Origin: Sparassis latifolia
Lineage: Eukaryota > Basidiomycota > Agaricomycetes > Polyporales > Sparassidaceae
DNA: 64,000 nucleotides
Assembly: GCA_018466975.1 (NCBI GenBank)
Contig: CM031557.1
Location: 2,294,001-2,358,000 of the forward strand
Direction: 5' to 3'
Part shown: positions 10,123 through 21,756 of the stretch, in pieces
Layout: each line of letters opens with the position of its first letter
Position numbering within the stretch: position 1 is the stretch's first letter
Notes under the pieces: generated by a model
What the model saw: only the letters and a program-made list of their open reading frames with translations
What the model was told of the DNA's origin: nothing
The model's database searches: none
Position numbers and translations under genes: made by a program

Positions 10123-11239
10123 ACTCATTGCTCATCAAGATGGCCTGCTTGAGCGTACGCATGTGCGTGATTCTCTCACGCCCGGGGTCATAAAGTTGAC
10201 GCCGTTGCGCGTACTAAACTGCGCAATTGCGCAGTCCTAGGTTCCGCATCTGAGCATAGCCAGACCGCACAGTTGCGCAACCCGGTGTCCTCTATCTCAT
10301 CGTAGCCTAGATCTCAGGGCTACAGGTATAGGCCATATGTTGCAGGGCCCCACTAGGACCACTGTACGCTCCTGCGTGAACTGAAACTAGCAACAACAAG
10401 GCCCTAGACTGGTACGATGAGTTATCTGAGGTCTTTGTGTCAGCACTCGCAGACGCATAGCCGAGCAAACGAGCGAACCAATCAGGCTCTCAGCTCCAGC
10501 CAAAAAGGGAAACTTCAAACCCAGGATCGCAGGATCGAGAGCAGAGGCGTAGGACTCAGGCGTGCAGATCCTTCAAAGGCTTATTAACCTAATGCAGTCA
10601 GCACTAATGCCGTCAGCGCTGTGTAGCCTTTGCGGCGACCAATGGGCCATTCACCGTGTGACTTAGGGTTAGACCTACGTGCCCCTCGGGATATGAAGCG
10701 CCAATGAATTCAAAACACGGTGCAGTAGCGAAAAAAAATCTTCCACGCATGACAAAAGTCTTACTTACTGGGCTTACCGCTAATGCACCGGGCTTACCAG
10801 TCAGATTGCAAGACGTGGTTTTTGCTTAGACGTGGCATCTGCGGCTGATGCGCATCATGCTCATAAGCGATGCAAGTCCACTACGCACACACCCCGCCGG
10901 TACAAGCCACAGGAGGTAGTTGCAAAGCTACTTTTGAACACAGTGCAGGAAATCAATTGGCTAGAAAAATTGCTGCCCAGACAGTAGATTGTTAGGGCAT
11001 CGATAGCCCCAAAGTATGCTGCATTGCTAGCTGTAGACCAAACTCTAGGCACCAAACATGCCCTACGCCCCCCATAACGATCCGTCTCCAGCGCTATAGT
11101 CCCCTGTGGATTCCGACTACACAGCAGGAAGCAAACTCCAGACGCCATACCGTTGAACCGGGTATCAAACACAGGGGTATCATAAAGCCAGAGCACCATA
11201 ATGCAAGAGTATCATACAGGGTATCATAAAGAAAAGATG
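10123..11239. other. Non-coding or decayed stretch
   Basis: No supported gene. A 112-codon minus-strand frame (11199-10861) starts with ATG but has no promoter and no family match. Around 11195-11230 the phrase GGTATCATAAAG is repeated. Confidence 0.35.
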
Positions 11240-11425
11240 TCATTCCACCCGAGACCTGCCACGTAAAAACAAACGATTAAAATGCCGGTAGATCCAATGC
11301 CAATAATAGGCCACCATGATCCAAAGAACACATAGGAAGAATATGTCCTGATGGACAGAAGTCGGCAGACGATACATCCCGCGATCCACCACCGCTTGAT
11401 CTATCAGTTGGGTCACAGGAGCCAT
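11240..11425 (-). CDS. Possible small single-pass membrane protein or last exon
   Basis: ATG at 11425 opens a 61-codon frame with one clear hydrophobic segment (residues about 27-46, IFFLCVLWIMVAYYWHWIY) followed by a basic tail (LFLRGRSRVE), the profile of a tail-anchored or type-III single-pass protein. A weak element (TAATATTATCG, 11981-11991) and a TATA-like GTATAAATATAG (11931-11942) lie about 500 bp upstream on the same strand. An upstream exon may therefore be missing: a second minus-strand frame, 11687-11277, overlaps and is also open. The short protein at 48.3 kb has a similar plan. Confidence 0.35.
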   Translation of the reverse strand: MAPVTQLIDQAVVDRGMYRLPTSVHQDIFFLCVLWIMVAYYWHWIYRHFNRLFLRGRSRVE

Positions 11426-11930
11426 GTCTCCTAAGATTGTGACTGAGTAGCTCTCCAGGTTTCGAACAGAAGGTGGGCGTGGAGTAAGCCGGCGAGATGC
11501 GGAAATGCATTTCGGTATCGGTGACGGAGGGTCCCCAGTGGCTCAGGTTTGGCACGAAGCATGGCTTGCGGCGAGGAAGAGCCTCAATGCTGGTGACGGT
11601 CTGTTTGTAGATGCTATTCAAGCACCATCGAAGCCTTTGATGGGATATCGAGTGAAAAGAGTGAAGTGCCAGATGCGTGTTGTGCAAGCCTGTCCTGGCA
11701 GTGGACGCATGTGAGTCGGAGTAGTCGGCTCGTCGTCAAAGACCGCAGTGCTCTGCGCCGGTGAAGGTTTCAAGGTCCAGCAAATCGTTAACCGAGCCTT
11801 CAAACTGTGGGATTACCGCTCAATGGTTTTGGTCTCGGGTGTTGTCGACAATTAAAAGTTATGGTAGTAAAAGTACAGCGGTGGCCAGCACCACCGAGCA
11901 GATTCCCTTGAGCTCCCAGCAGCGGAGCTG

Positions 11931-11991
11931 CGCTATATTTATACCCATTGACCCAGAGTGGCGTGGATTTTGCATGACCTAATATTATCGA
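11931..11991 (-). promoter_or_regulatory. Weak element core plus TATA-like box
   Basis: Minus-strand reading: CGATAATATTA, then about 40 bp later GTATAAATATAG. There is no GGCT run, and which gene it serves is unclear. Confidence 0.3.
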
Positions 11992-12441
11992 CGAATCCGC
12001 GAGCCACGGAGCTACTGGGCCACCCAGGCCGCTGAGTGTCGATCCCGGCGTCAGTCGACTAATCGCTGAGTAAAGCATCGGGTGCGAGATGTCGACGGCT
12101 GCTGCCATGTCCAGTAGGACAGCATCTGCCATCGAGGGCAAAGCCTTGGCACACGCCGTCGGCATGAAGACTCTTGAAACCGCTGGCCCGACGACCCAGA
12201 TGCCGCATCTGTACTTTTGATAACGCTTAGGACAGTCTCTGGATCTCGAGTATACGCTGATGGTCTATAGAAAGCCTCTTACATCCGAATATGGAATGGA
12301 TGTATACATATTATAGTCGATCTGAATACAAGCCCTTGGTAATATGCGATAGAAAATAGCGCCTCGTTTACCAATATCCCTAAGTACCTATCTGATCTGC
12401 TATAGCCCCACGGTAATCACCATAGGAACCCTCTGGAATGC

Positions 12442-12480
12442 TAATAACATTAGGACCGAAAAACTTGTGGGAACATAAAT
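12442..12480 (+). promoter_or_regulatory. Element core and TATA-like box of the 12.6-kb gene
   Basis: TAATAACATTA (12442-12452), then ACATAAATA near 12472-12480, about 120 bp before the ATG at 12601. The GGCT run is missing in this copy. Confidence 0.45.
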
Positions 12481-12600
12481 AGCGCGTGGTCTACTCCCCG
12501 CCGTTGTATCTCTCTCTCGCTCGTTAACTTTTCTGGTGTACTACAGCCGTTCCAACTGCTGACCGCAACCACAACGACCGCAAAGACACAAGCAACGACC

Positions 12601-13635
12601 ATGCACTTCACAAATAACAGCCTCATTTATAATAAGCGCTTGCGCGATTATGAGGATCGGGCCAGCGTGGCGATCTCGAAGCTTTTCGAGGCCCAGAGAG
12701 CCGTCGCTGATGAGGACTACCCAAGTGCTCTTGAAGCAATGGAGCAAGTGGCAAAGGAGTGGCAGGGGGTCCAAACCGCGAATTCGAAGCGCGATGCGGA
12801 TGCGTTGAGGCCTCTTTACACCACGCTGGCAGGAGCATGGGCAAAGCTGCAGGCTGCAGAAACGGCAAAGGGGGATTGGATGGTCGCGGCGCAGGAGACT
12901 CTGGTTGCTCGACAGACAGGCGCTAGTGTCATGCTTGAATTCCACGAGACCTTCGAAACCATCTTAGCTCATTACCTTTTTCACGATGAGCGGGCCCTCC
13001 GTGATTATTGCACGAAGAATGGCCGCGCCGAGTTGATCGGCCGCTGGAAGGAATATGATCAGGCAGGCCTGCAGCACTCAACTGCTATGGAGGCCGCTCC
13101 AGCAACCCCGGAGAGGATCCCCTCGACCCAAGAGACTATTCCAGCGACTCCCGAGACGATCTCAGCGACCCAAGAGACTATTCCAGCGATGCAAAATGGC
13201 AGTGCCGATGAAGTGCCAGTAATGCCAGCACGGCAGGACTCGGCCTCTCCGCAGCCTCCGGCAGCTCCTGAACGGCGCGTCACATCACGCCCAAAGAAGC
13301 GCGGGCTCCCAATATCTTTTTTGCTGCAGAAATCGGACCCCGAGCATGCACGCGAGAGTGGTAAGTCGTCAAGCGGCATCGTGTCGCTTCCCACTTGATT
13401 TACGTACACCGGCAGAACTCGGTCGCACTCACAGCTCATCCACTAACTCGGTGAGATAGATGACATTGATGAAAACATCACGCCACTGTCATCGGGTCGG
13501 TATGCCGCAGAGTATGAAGACCTCATCAGCTCAAAGAGGGCGAAGCTCGGACAGTCAACTGGAGCGGACAGGTGGGACTTTTCACACGGGATCCCAGCGA
13601 ATTATCCAGGTAATGCATATTGGATGCGGAACTAG
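12601..13635 (+). CDS. Unrecognised helical protein with a repetitive linker, two exons
   Basis: Exons are 12601-13360 and 13460-13635. The intron is 99 bp (GTAAGT ... GATAG) in phase 1, and the joined frame is 311 codons ending in TAG. Residues 1-165 are a helical domain (MHFTNNSLIYNKRLRDYEDR; KLFEAQRAVADEDYPSALEA). Residues about 168-195 contain a degenerate repeat of the type (A/S)T(P/Q)E(R/T)I. A basic patch follows (RRVTSRPKKRG), then an acidic and aromatic tail. The ATG sits in a good context (GACCATGC). An element core and TATA box lie upstream, as in the other genes of this set. The domain is unknown to me. The basic patch could be a nuclear signal, but that is inference. Confidence 0.75.
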
Positions 13636-14302
13636 CTTGGAGCCTACCGTTGGTGTGGGTGCTGAAGATGTTTGGAGTTTCATGAAAACCCAACCAGATG
13701 TTTTTATTGCTTGGTGAATCAGATCTACGCCTGACTCGATACTGGTTTTCTTGTTACCTCGTAACGATGTAAGCTAGGCACCAGTCATTCTAGTAAAAAG
13801 TATCCACCTAGGGCTACGATACGTGCGGGCTTAGTCAATAGTGTCGACGCGTGAAATTGGCTATGTCGAGACAAGATATGCGCTACTGATGAGATTTACT
13901 CCATTATTTGTCCATGCTCCAGATCACATTATAGTCACATGATCCTATTCACCGGCCAACCTAGAGGCCTCAGTTCACGTATTAGTCTTGTTCAGGATGG
14001 CGAGTTGACTAGTAACGAAGGATGTACGCGTAGAACGTGCCAGCATTTCGAATCGCGAGCGTTCCTATATGCGGCCCAATCAATCTTGATTTGAACCTCA
14101 TAGGACGCGTTTGGTTGCCAGTGCAATCAGGTGCTGGCGACTGGCATGCATTACGACTGGCGACAGATTGCCCAATAAGCACTAACACACACAGTGCGGG
14201 AAACCCGCGGAGATGTAGAGTCGCTATCGGTCAAGCCTTTGGTCAATGGTATTTTGGGGCAGTGACCACCCCTGCTGTTACATGCAGCACCCGTAAAAGC
14301 CA
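13636..14302. other. Non-coding stretch, nothing recognised
   Basis: No supported gene or repeat. Confidence 0.4.
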
Positions 14303-14333
14303 CTGGCTGGCTGGCAAGTTTTTCGATAGCATT
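14303..14333 (+). promoter_or_regulatory. Shared upstream element, apparently without a gene
   Basis: Two to three GGCT units, then TTTTTCGATAGCATTA. An ATG directly at the 3' end opens only 17 codons. No larger plus-strand gene follows within 800 bp. Confidence 0.5.
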
Positions 14334-15195
14334 ATGTCGCGCCCGTCCAAAGAATTTGCGGCTGAAGTTCCAGATGCGGAAGGATAGGCAGATTGTCGAG
14401 TTAGATACACTGCCTCCTTCGTGGCTGTGCAAGACCGGAGGCGCTGCGGTGTAGCCCCGACATAGATCTACCTGTGCCCTTGGTTCTGCTACCCAGCCAG
14501 TGCTCATGTCAGAGTTTCATCACGGCTGTTGGGGCTGAGCGCGCCATGATCTCAGAGCCTAGTCCACCTCCATCTAATCTATAAATAAGTCCTTGGATAG
14601 TTGAATCTAACCAGAATCTCACACTGTAGGTATGCCAAAAAGCAACTCCGGCACCGATACCACAATTCCACACAGTGCATAGAAGGAAGGCTCTGCCAGA
14701 TAGCTCTGAGGGGTTGCTATTATTGGCACTAGCAGATGCCGAGTCTCTTGTGGACCACAAATTATCGAGTTTCTGCTCGGCATGTAGGTGACAAACTACC
14801 ACGCAATTGACTGATATATACTTAGTAATACCACACACAAACTCGTCAGAAATGCACCCCAGAGCTCTTTCTGATGCTAAAAATTTCCAGGTTAGGAAGT
14901 ACCTTGCTTTCCTTTTGTACCCTAACCCTTGGTCCGCCTCCATCACTCTCGTGCGTATCCGCTTAGTACCTAGGCGATCAAGCTGCTAGATGCCTTGGTC
15001 TCTAGATTACCGAGCTATTCTGTCTTACTCTTTTAGCCGTCGTCTTCTACTACTAGGCTCCGTTTAGTCAACTAAGGTATACTTTGCCCAGCGTTCCAAC
15101 ATATTTATATCCCGATGGTACCAGTCTTTAGTAGGAAGCATACTTAGCTACTTGCTGCTATATAAGGTACCTGCTGCCCGCTAACTTGGGCTCTC
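14334..15195. other. Non-coding, partly TA-rich stretch
   Basis: The part around 14980-15180 is TA-rich with phrases such as CTACTACTAGGCTC, similar in style to the decayed stretch at 31.5-32.5 kb. A TATATAAGG motif occurs at 15160-15170. No gene is supported. Confidence 0.35.
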
Positions 15196-15206
15196 CGATA
15201 ACATTA
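15196..15206 (+). promoter_or_regulatory. Element core without GGCT run
   Basis: CGATAACATTA, 106 bp before the ATG at 15312. Confidence 0.5.
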
Positions 15207-15311
15207 GCTACGGAAAAGTCAGCTGACCCTGGTTGAAGGTACCTCGCGGAATTTTGGATCTCAACTTCCCCTTGTGATCTTCGATACTGCACAGCTCGAA
15301 CCTGACGGACC

Positions 15312-16092
15312 ATGGCTGACAATCAGAGTGGTGACGGCAGTACCAGCGCACCTGATGTGCTCAAAGTCCTCGAGCTACCTCCGGCCTGCTATCCATGGCT
15401 GATGCGCGGGCTCATCACACCCGCGACCATCCCTTTTCTTCACATGAGCAGTCGCGACCTTGATAAAGCCGTACAGTCACTGGGTGACTTTGGAATGTCT
15501 GGGACGTTGGAATGGGATTGCTCTTGCAACGAATGCATTGAATCCTTACGGGAAAACGCCAGAGACCTGTTCACCGGGTACTATGGAGCTTTCAACTGGC
15601 CTCCCAAGGTCGACGGACTGGGCGAGCTAATGATGCGGCTCGACGCGCGTCTTGAGCGGATGGAATCTTTTGCGCGTGGATATCGGGAGTTGATGAAGAG
15701 CTTTAGGGGGGTGTTTTACGACCATATTAGCCAGGAACATGAAATTCCTCGCGCTCTTGAGGTGGCCGAGGACTTTTACGATGGTGAGGTCCAACTTTTG
15801 TCTGCGCAAACGGACATTACTTCACTTTTATAGATGCTAACATACTCAAACTTTCTTTATAGCTGATTTTCATGACGACGAGTTTAAAGAGACGTTGGAG
15901 CAGGTCGTGCGACAAGTCGAGCGGGATCAGGGACTGATAGAGGAACCACTCAAAATTGCCCGCGTATCCACGCTAGACTGCTCTAGCAACTCGCCGCCCA
16001 TAAATATGGACTCAAGAAAGTTCGGTACATGGCACGAAACAGCAGATGGAGATTTTATATTTCGACGATACAGTGAAGCGCCCGAAGAATGA
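15312..16092 (+). CDS. Unrecognised helical protein, two exons, element-linked
   Basis: Exons are 15312-15783 and 15863-16092, with a 79-bp phase-1 intron (GTGAGG ... TTTATAG). The joined frame is 233 codons. The first part, MADNQSGDGSTSAPDVLKVL, is followed by a hydrophobic helix-turn region and a CSCNECIESLRENAR segment whose three closely spaced cysteines could bind metal. A long helical stretch follows (MMRLDARLERMESFARGYRE), then an acidic exon junction. The last exon encodes a coiled-coil-like start (KETLEQVVRQVERDQG) and an aromatic tail. No signal peptide is seen. It shares promoter element and gene architecture with its neighbours. No family assigned. Confidence 0.75.
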
Positions 16093-17040
16093 TCCAGAAG
16101 GCTCCCTACTACTGAAGGCGGAAGCGAACGTGACTCTCTCAGACTGAAATTTGACAATGGCATGGGCATAGTGGATGTGGGAAGCATTGGGATACATGCT
16201 GAGGGGCTAGTAGGTGGATCGATTCGCGTTGACGCGAGGTCGGCAGTGCGCAGTCGGATATCTACTCTGGCGATGCCTGGATCATTTACACCACTGCCAT
16301 TTTTACGAAGTTCACTATATTTTGTCACAGGAAACTTGTCAGTTGCACAGGGGATATTAGTACAGCGGGTGTTAGCAGATCAGCTGCAAGGCCACAGAGC
16401 TCGCTAGGTAGACTATCGCACTGGTTTCTACCGCAAAGGTGCGTCGTGTTGCTTGCTCGATGCACTGTCTTTCTGAGCAGCGCGTTGATGAGCCTATAAA
16501 TTGTCTGTGATGCTATCTGCTTTTGGGGCCTACCAGTAATCTTCACGCAGAAGCACTCATGCAAAGCCGCGGCAGGTAGGACCAGTGGACCATTGCGAGC
16601 CAAAGGCCAACGCGTATGAGTTTGGTGTTGGCTACATCGCGGCGACGCGCTGATGTAGGGCGCGGCTAGCGGTGAGACTGGCTTATCTCACTCTGCCTAA
16701 GTGGCTGGGAGCACCACAAGATCCGCCATGAGCTAAGCAGATTATGTATCTTCGTAGGGCACTTTAAGCCAGCATTAACCCTACTAGCTATAGTGCTAGT
16801 ACCTCGCACGTATATCATGGGAAATATTGGCTTCGGCATAGATCATCACTACTAATAGAAGTATTCTTAGAAATGAAGGCATTCATGAATTGTAATGCTG
16901 CGTACTTGACCGTTATGAATGAATGGCGTACGCAGCGGCGAGCATTCACATTTCGGTATGCACTTACGCACAATAGTCATCCACCAAGTTGATATTGCAT
17001 TCAACGAGATAACCGTTTAGCGAGGCACCATATGGCTACA
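16093..17040. other. Non-coding stretch, nothing recognised
   Basis: Short open frames only on both strands. No repeat or promoter of note. Confidence 0.4.
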
Positions 17041-17089
17041 CTGGCTGGCTGGCTGGCTGGCTGGCTGGTGACTTTTCCGATAGCATTAG
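17041..17089 (+). promoter_or_regulatory. Shared upstream element, apparently without a gene
   Basis: Seven GGCT-type units, then ACTTTTCCGATAGCATTAG. Downstream plus-strand frames are short (24 codons from 17148; a possible 85-codon frame from the ATG at 17312). Confidence 0.6.
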
Positions 17090-17311
17090 TGTGAACCATT
17101 GGCCGGTTGGCCAACTGGCTGATCCATTCTCACGTAGCGTTACTCATGATAGGAAAGAGTAGGTACGGCAGGCTGCGCTTGCTGGATGCCTATCGCCAAT
17201 CGACAATGCAGCTGAAATAGGTTGTCCAGCCGCTTCATGCAGGCATACATTGGCAGCTATACATAGAAGCTACATATACAGGCTGTGAGCCTAGAAGGTG
17301 GCGGCAATTCC

Positions 17312-17569
17312 ATGCACAACGATTCTAGAGGTATAGCGCTTAGAAATACAATGGGTGAGTCTAGGGCACTGGCTGAGTCGCAAAAGCACGAGACCGAACC
17401 TCGAACGACCCAGCCGCTACATGGGAGGCTGTTAACTGCCACTCTAGATTCTTGCGGCGTAACTCCGTTGGCGAACGACCCATCACATGGCGTGCCTATG
17501 CTGACTTACTGCAGAGGTTCAGCAGACTCGAAGTACGGAATGGTGCTCAGACTCAGTGGCACGGGCTGA
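17312..17569 (+). CDS. Doubtful small ORF
   Basis: ATG at 17312 opens 85 codons (MHNDSRGIALRNTMGESRAL). It lies 223 bp after an element copy. No domain is seen and the composition is polar. It is given only because of the upstream element. Confidence 0.2.
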   Translation: MHNDSRGIALRNTMGESRALAESQKHETEPRTTQPLHGRLLTATLDSCGVTPLANDPSHGVPMLTYCRGSADSKYGMVLRLSGTG

Positions 17570-17871
17570 ATTAGCCCAACGTTCATTCAATCTGCCCATA
17601 ACACCCACCCCGCTTGGCCTACTTCGGTACTAGCACTTAGAATGGCTTTAATACAAGTGGCTGAGCGCTCACAATTTCTTACTTCCTACACCCTCATATA
17701 CATCAGGAACCTGTACCATTATATCAACACTGAGGCTCAGCTCAAGTTGGTGTCATTGCACAGCCGCTGCTAGTGCCTAGCGGTAAGATAAAGGCAGCTA
17801 GGTACTACTGGCAGTTCCGCCAGATCAAGGTTTACGGTGCCGGCCGGCAGATTGGTTGGGTGAAGTAGTGA

Positions 17872-17882
17872 CGATAACATTA
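17872..17882 (+). promoter_or_regulatory. Element core of the 18.0-kb gene
   Basis: CGATAACATTA, followed by a TATA-like CTATAAAAACC near 17911-17921 and the ATG at 18003. Confidence 0.55.
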
Positions 17883-18002
17883 TAGAGAAAATTCAGTCAC
17901 ACATTCCAGCACTATAAAAACCTGAGTCGCTGGCCTAAAACCTCTGCATACTTTGCATAACTGAGCATTTTCAAGTATCGTTCAAACATACTACGTTTCA
18001 TA

Positions 18003-18578
18003 ATGCCTCTCTATGTGCAACTGATCGAGTACAATGAGTTTGCTCGACATGTCTCACTTTCTACCGTCGGCTGCCCAGCGGCAGTTGAAGAGACCACCAG
18101 ACGACTACACGAAGCCACGAAGCTAGTCCTCAGACAAAAACACTTTAGCCGCGAGTTTGCGGATGCTATGGAGACAGCGGTGGCCAAGGTATCCGCATGG
18201 TGGCTTTCTGCTGCCGGCAAGAGGCATTTGAAAGACACGAAAACGTGTCATGCTCACGTAAACCCGGGTGTTTTGATGTTCTATATCATGGAAAATGCCG
18301 AATCGCTCAACTATTTGCATAGAGCATTTAGTGCATTCCTAAACGAATATAAAGCCATCGTCGGCGAGCCAGGTAAGATTATGTTTCATCTTTAGAGCAT
18401 GTCCACGACTTCGGCCAACTCACAGAGGTCTAACGAGCACTCAACTAACGTGAATACAGTGGCTGCCATTTCTTGTAGTCCCAATGTCAAAGAGGAAGTG
18501 CCTAATGTCAAGAAAGTGCCAGACGCCAAAGAGGAATCAGTTATGAAGGAGGGGTTAGATGTCGAGAAAGATGCATAG
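18003..18578 (+). CDS. Unrecognised helical protein with a VK(E/K)-repeat tail, two exons
   Basis: Exons are 18003-18372 and 18460-18578. The intron is 87 bp (GTAAGA ... ATACAG) in phase 1, and the joined frame is 162 codons. The first 120 residues look helical throughout (MPLYVQLIEYNEFARHVSLS; AVEETTRRLHEATKLVLRQK). The last exon encodes a lysine/glutamate-rich tail with an imperfect repeat (PNVKEE, PNVKKV, PDAKEE). The start is the first ATG after a TATA box at about -90 and an element core at -121. This is the best example of the shared architecture. Function unknown. Confidence 0.75.
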
Positions 18579-19437
18579 CTACTAAGCTATGGACCAAGCG
18601 TCAGAGTGCTTTCTAGGATTTAACAGTGTCAATAAGCCTGTGGGAGGAAAACTTTGTGAAGCGGCGGCAGTCTTCAATGAAAAGCCGTAGAGGGAGAAGA
18701 TGTCTGTGATGCAACGGCATTGTTACAAGATCACAAAACTTGACCTAAGATCAACTTTAAGGATAGGGCTACACTGTGAATTTGGACATCGCTGGATCTG
18801 TCGGCAGTATTTCAAGTGATTTTGTAGGATTGTCTATTGGCTCTGTGTAATTCAGGTATTCAGTTCTTTTCTATGCGTCACTCCTCTGCATCCGTGACAT
18901 TCGCATGTAACATTCTACCGTGCATGATCGAGGCACGATGCTCACTGGCTACATTAGTCCGAAACTATGATGTAGCCAAAATTCGTACTGGCTAATGTAG
19001 TCTTTCATGCTGGTTGTCAGTAGTCGCAGTAAGTCGCATTGCCATGCTCGATCGCCATAGGCCTTTTGGAATGATGTGATCCTGCATCTCACAGTATTGG
19101 CCGCTGTGGAGCGGCAGAACCCTGCCTCTGCGCCTGCTTATTGCACGGAGTAGCATTTGGTCTACCTTGTAGAGTGTCTCAAGCAGTCCTATGAGCGATC
19201 ATTGGATAGCATGTCAAAGTGGAAAAAGGCAGTGGGAGCCGCCTTTTCTGTTCCTGCTCGTTCAAAACACCCAGCTCTACAGAATAGTGAACGTGTTTGA
19301 ATGCCGTTGAAGCTTGAGTGGCTTAGAAGGCAGACATTGATGAAAGCAACGATATTTTAGGCAGCAGCTGATTCAGGACAAGGATTGTTCCTTGGCAGCT
19401 CCAGAGGCAGCCAGCTTTATTTCACTTTTGTTGATCC
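18579..19437. other. Non-coding stretch
   Basis: No supported gene. Near 18930-19005 ACTGGCTACATTAGTC and ACTGGCTAATGTAGTC form a near-repeat with an inverted centre. Confidence 0.35.
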
Positions 19438-19467
19438 GTGGGACCGTACAAATATGGCCCGTGGCTT

Positions 19468-19839
19468 GTGATGACGGCAGAAAATTATGCCTTGGGGGTG
19501 GCTCGTAAGGCATTCTTTCCATACATAGCCTCCCACGGGCGTCAGCTGTTGTTAGAGTACGTTGTACATGTTAAGCATGCTACCCGCTATGCATACCGCG
19601 TCTACGAGAGTGCCAGGGAGCGCGGCGTCTATGCGCTTAAGCTATATATACTATGCGGGAACTATGCGCTAGACAAGGATAAGCTCTATGGGCATTATGA
19701 GCTTAAATGTAATAAGCTTGAACGTGATCTAGATGCAACTTCGGTAAATCGAATATTACACTATGCAAAGTCACTTTGTGAAAATCTACTTCCATCACTA
19801 ACTCGCCTTATGGTGAGCAGCGTAGAGCATCCGAGATAA
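19468..19839 (+). CDS. Doubtful ORF just upstream of an element core
   Basis: ATG at 19468 opens 123 codons (MTAENYALGVARKAFFPYIA). The protein is rich in Tyr, Leu and Lys and could form helices, and its stop codon is followed directly by the element core of the next gene. It has no element or TATA box of its own within 200 bp. A conserved domain is not visible. Confidence 0.25.
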   Translation: MMTAENYALGVARKAFFPYIASHGRQLLLEYVVHVKHATRYAYRVYESARERGVYALKLYILCGNYALDKDKLYGHYELKCNKLERDLDATSVNRILHYAKSLCENLLPSLTRLMVSSVEHPR

Positions 19840-19884
19840 CATTACCACTGTACAAAAAATCTGTAATCTAGCCAAGTATAAAAG
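19833..19884 (+). promoter_or_regulatory. Element core and TATA box of the nucleoside-hydrolase-like gene
   Basis: GAGATAACATTA (19833-19844), then AAGTATAAAAGC (about 19874-19885), about 90 bp before the ATG at 19975. No GGCT run. Confidence 0.55.
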
Positions 19885-19974
19885 CAGCACGTTCGTGTAT
19901 TTTTTGTAGCATTGCTTACCACACTTGTAATATTCGTGTTTATTTACACCCGCATTGGTACAAAATTTCCCAAA

Positions 19975-21201
19975 ATGCTTAGTAACAGAGTTCTTTTCGC
20001 CGACGCCCCGGACACGGACAACCCCCTCATGTGTCTTGAGATCCTCAAGGCGGCAGTGAAGTTAGATCCGAGCAGTGTCACTCCCATCGTCCTTTCACCC
20101 CGGGTCCTGGACCTCAAAGCCAAGTGATATGGCAAAGATTTCAACAGGATCAAGGATGTGGTCAGGATAAAGCGTATGGTCTATCCCCTCACCAAAGACC
20201 CGGAATGGGCCAAGCACCTCAATGGGGATATGCGGCCTTACTTCAGCAAGGATGCAGACTTTTCGGTGCCATACGTGAGGCGGGATGCGCACATGTACAT
20301 GGTCCTCACCGCGTTTCGGTTCGCATCATTCTTTGAGAAGCAAGACATCCCCCGTTCAAACTACGACTTCTACTGGACCAAATCGTCGCTGGATAAAGTT
20401 ATCGTGGGCCTTCATCACCCGCTCCACGTCCCGGACTATTCCTACGACTTCAACGTGGCCGAACTGGACAAGTACTATGCTGCAGAGAATGAACCGGCAG
20501 GAGATGAGCACCGGAAGCAGCTTCTTGCCATCTGCAACGAGTACATCGATCGCCAAGCTGAATACTTTGGATATGAGGAGCCAAGAACGATTCTTCACGA
20601 CTTCAGCGACCTTATCAAACTCAAGCGAGAGAGCGAATTTAGCTCCTCTCTCACAATTGGAGGCCCATTCACTGAAGCTCTTGAGTTCGTTCGGGAGCTC
20701 CCGGTCTCTGATGTCTGCGCCATGGCGTTCTACACTGAAGGCAAGCTGAATGTAGTCAAAAGGAACTTCAATGACCATCTGGACCATAATTCCGCAAAGG
20801 AATTCATTCAATTTGTCAGCGACAAACCCATCAAGTTCACCATCGTGCCAACCGAGTGTTGCAAGGGTTGTCCCTTCCAGCTGGGTCAGAGCGAGCTCAA
20901 GGAAGTCTTCCAGAACTCCCCATCGATCATGGCCATGATTGAACGATTCACTAGGGAGACAGGCACGTTGAGAGATATCGTCTTGTTCGATTGGGTGGCA
21001 GCCCTGGTGCAGCTTCATTCTTCACTTCTCCCCGTTAGGCGCGTGGAGTGGTTTTTGAGAGTCGACGATGACGGAGATGAGCTCATCGAGTTCCGCGACA
21101 GTAACACGGGGAACATGTGGATGTTTGTGGATGATCACGAGTACATGAAGGATCAGAAGCACCAGTTGATGCGCTTGATGAAACTGACCTTGAAGAACTA
21201 G
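19975..21201 (+). pseudogene. Nucleoside-hydrolase-like protein interrupted by one TGA
   Basis: One frame runs from ATG 19975 to the stop at 21199-21201 and holds a single in-frame TGA at 20125-20127. Family-like points are: VLFADAPDTDNPLMCLEIL near the N-terminus, which recalls the Asp-rich DTD-type motif of inosine-uridine nucleoside hydrolases; a middle GGPFTEALEFVRELP block; then NFNDHLDHNSAKEFI, which fits the E-F-N-x-x-x-D-P-E-A-A region; and LFDWVAALVQLHS near the C-terminus, like the late D-x-x-A region. The canonical DTDPGxDD is altered, so activity is doubtful. Total length, about 408 residues, is somewhat longer than typical. The TGA sits between KAK and YGK and is the only break; CGA (Arg) or TGG (Trp) are the simplest ancestors. 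The gene has the same element core and TATA box as its neighbours. Confidence 0.6.
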
Positions 21202-21711
21202 CTATCTGGATAGATTACACGTTGTGATTTTTGCAATTTTCATTTTAGGTTTTAGCAATTTTTGCTATTTCTTCCACAATAGTGACACCCGTAACGCTTC
21301 TGCAACTGCAGACGCATGACTACCGTAGAGATCGGTGTATGGAGTGGCCCCATTGAAAATGCAGTAGTGTAGCTCTAGGCAGCCTTGGCAATCGCGTAGA
21401 CGCGTATTTTAACCCCGCCAAGCCATGCTGTTGGACCGCAGTGTGGCTTTCATGCACTGCCATTCCGTAAGAGACTACTGGTCGCAGTGCATTATGCTGG
21501 GGTTGGTTCGCTTGCATCTAAGCCCGACAAGGCACACTTGCTGTACCCCTGGGCCCATTTTTTGCTGTATGGAGGACGTACGGCACTAGTATGGTTGCTG
21601 CCTGGCCAAATCTGCCTAACAGTGGAGCCTCTTTCATACCGAAATCTGCCTAGAGTGGCAGTAACTCGAATGTCACTGGCAGAGAAGGTCACTTAGTCGG
21701 CGACCCCCATG
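21202..21711. other. Non-coding stretch, nothing recognised
   Basis: Repeated TTTTGCAATTTT-like phrases (21225-21275) lie just after the stop and probably belong to the 3' UTR. Confidence 0.4.
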
Positions 21712-21756
21712 ACTGGCTGGCTGGCTGGCTGGCTGGTAGATTTTTCGATAACATTA
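21712..21756 (+). promoter_or_regulatory. Shared upstream element, apparently without a gene
   Basis: Five GGCT units, then GATTTTTCGATAACATTA, one of the cleanest copies. The next plus-strand frames are under 45 codons. Confidence 0.65.

Noticed and set aside
14509..14946. 145-codon minus-strand ORF
   Set aside because: No promoter, no element and no family features; the region is partly TA-rich.
20122..20145. A 24-bp intron (GTGATA ... CAACAG) removing the TGA in the nucleoside-hydrolase-like gene
   Set aside because: It would keep the frame but is far shorter than any other intron in the window (49 bp or more) and would delete residues that read as coding.
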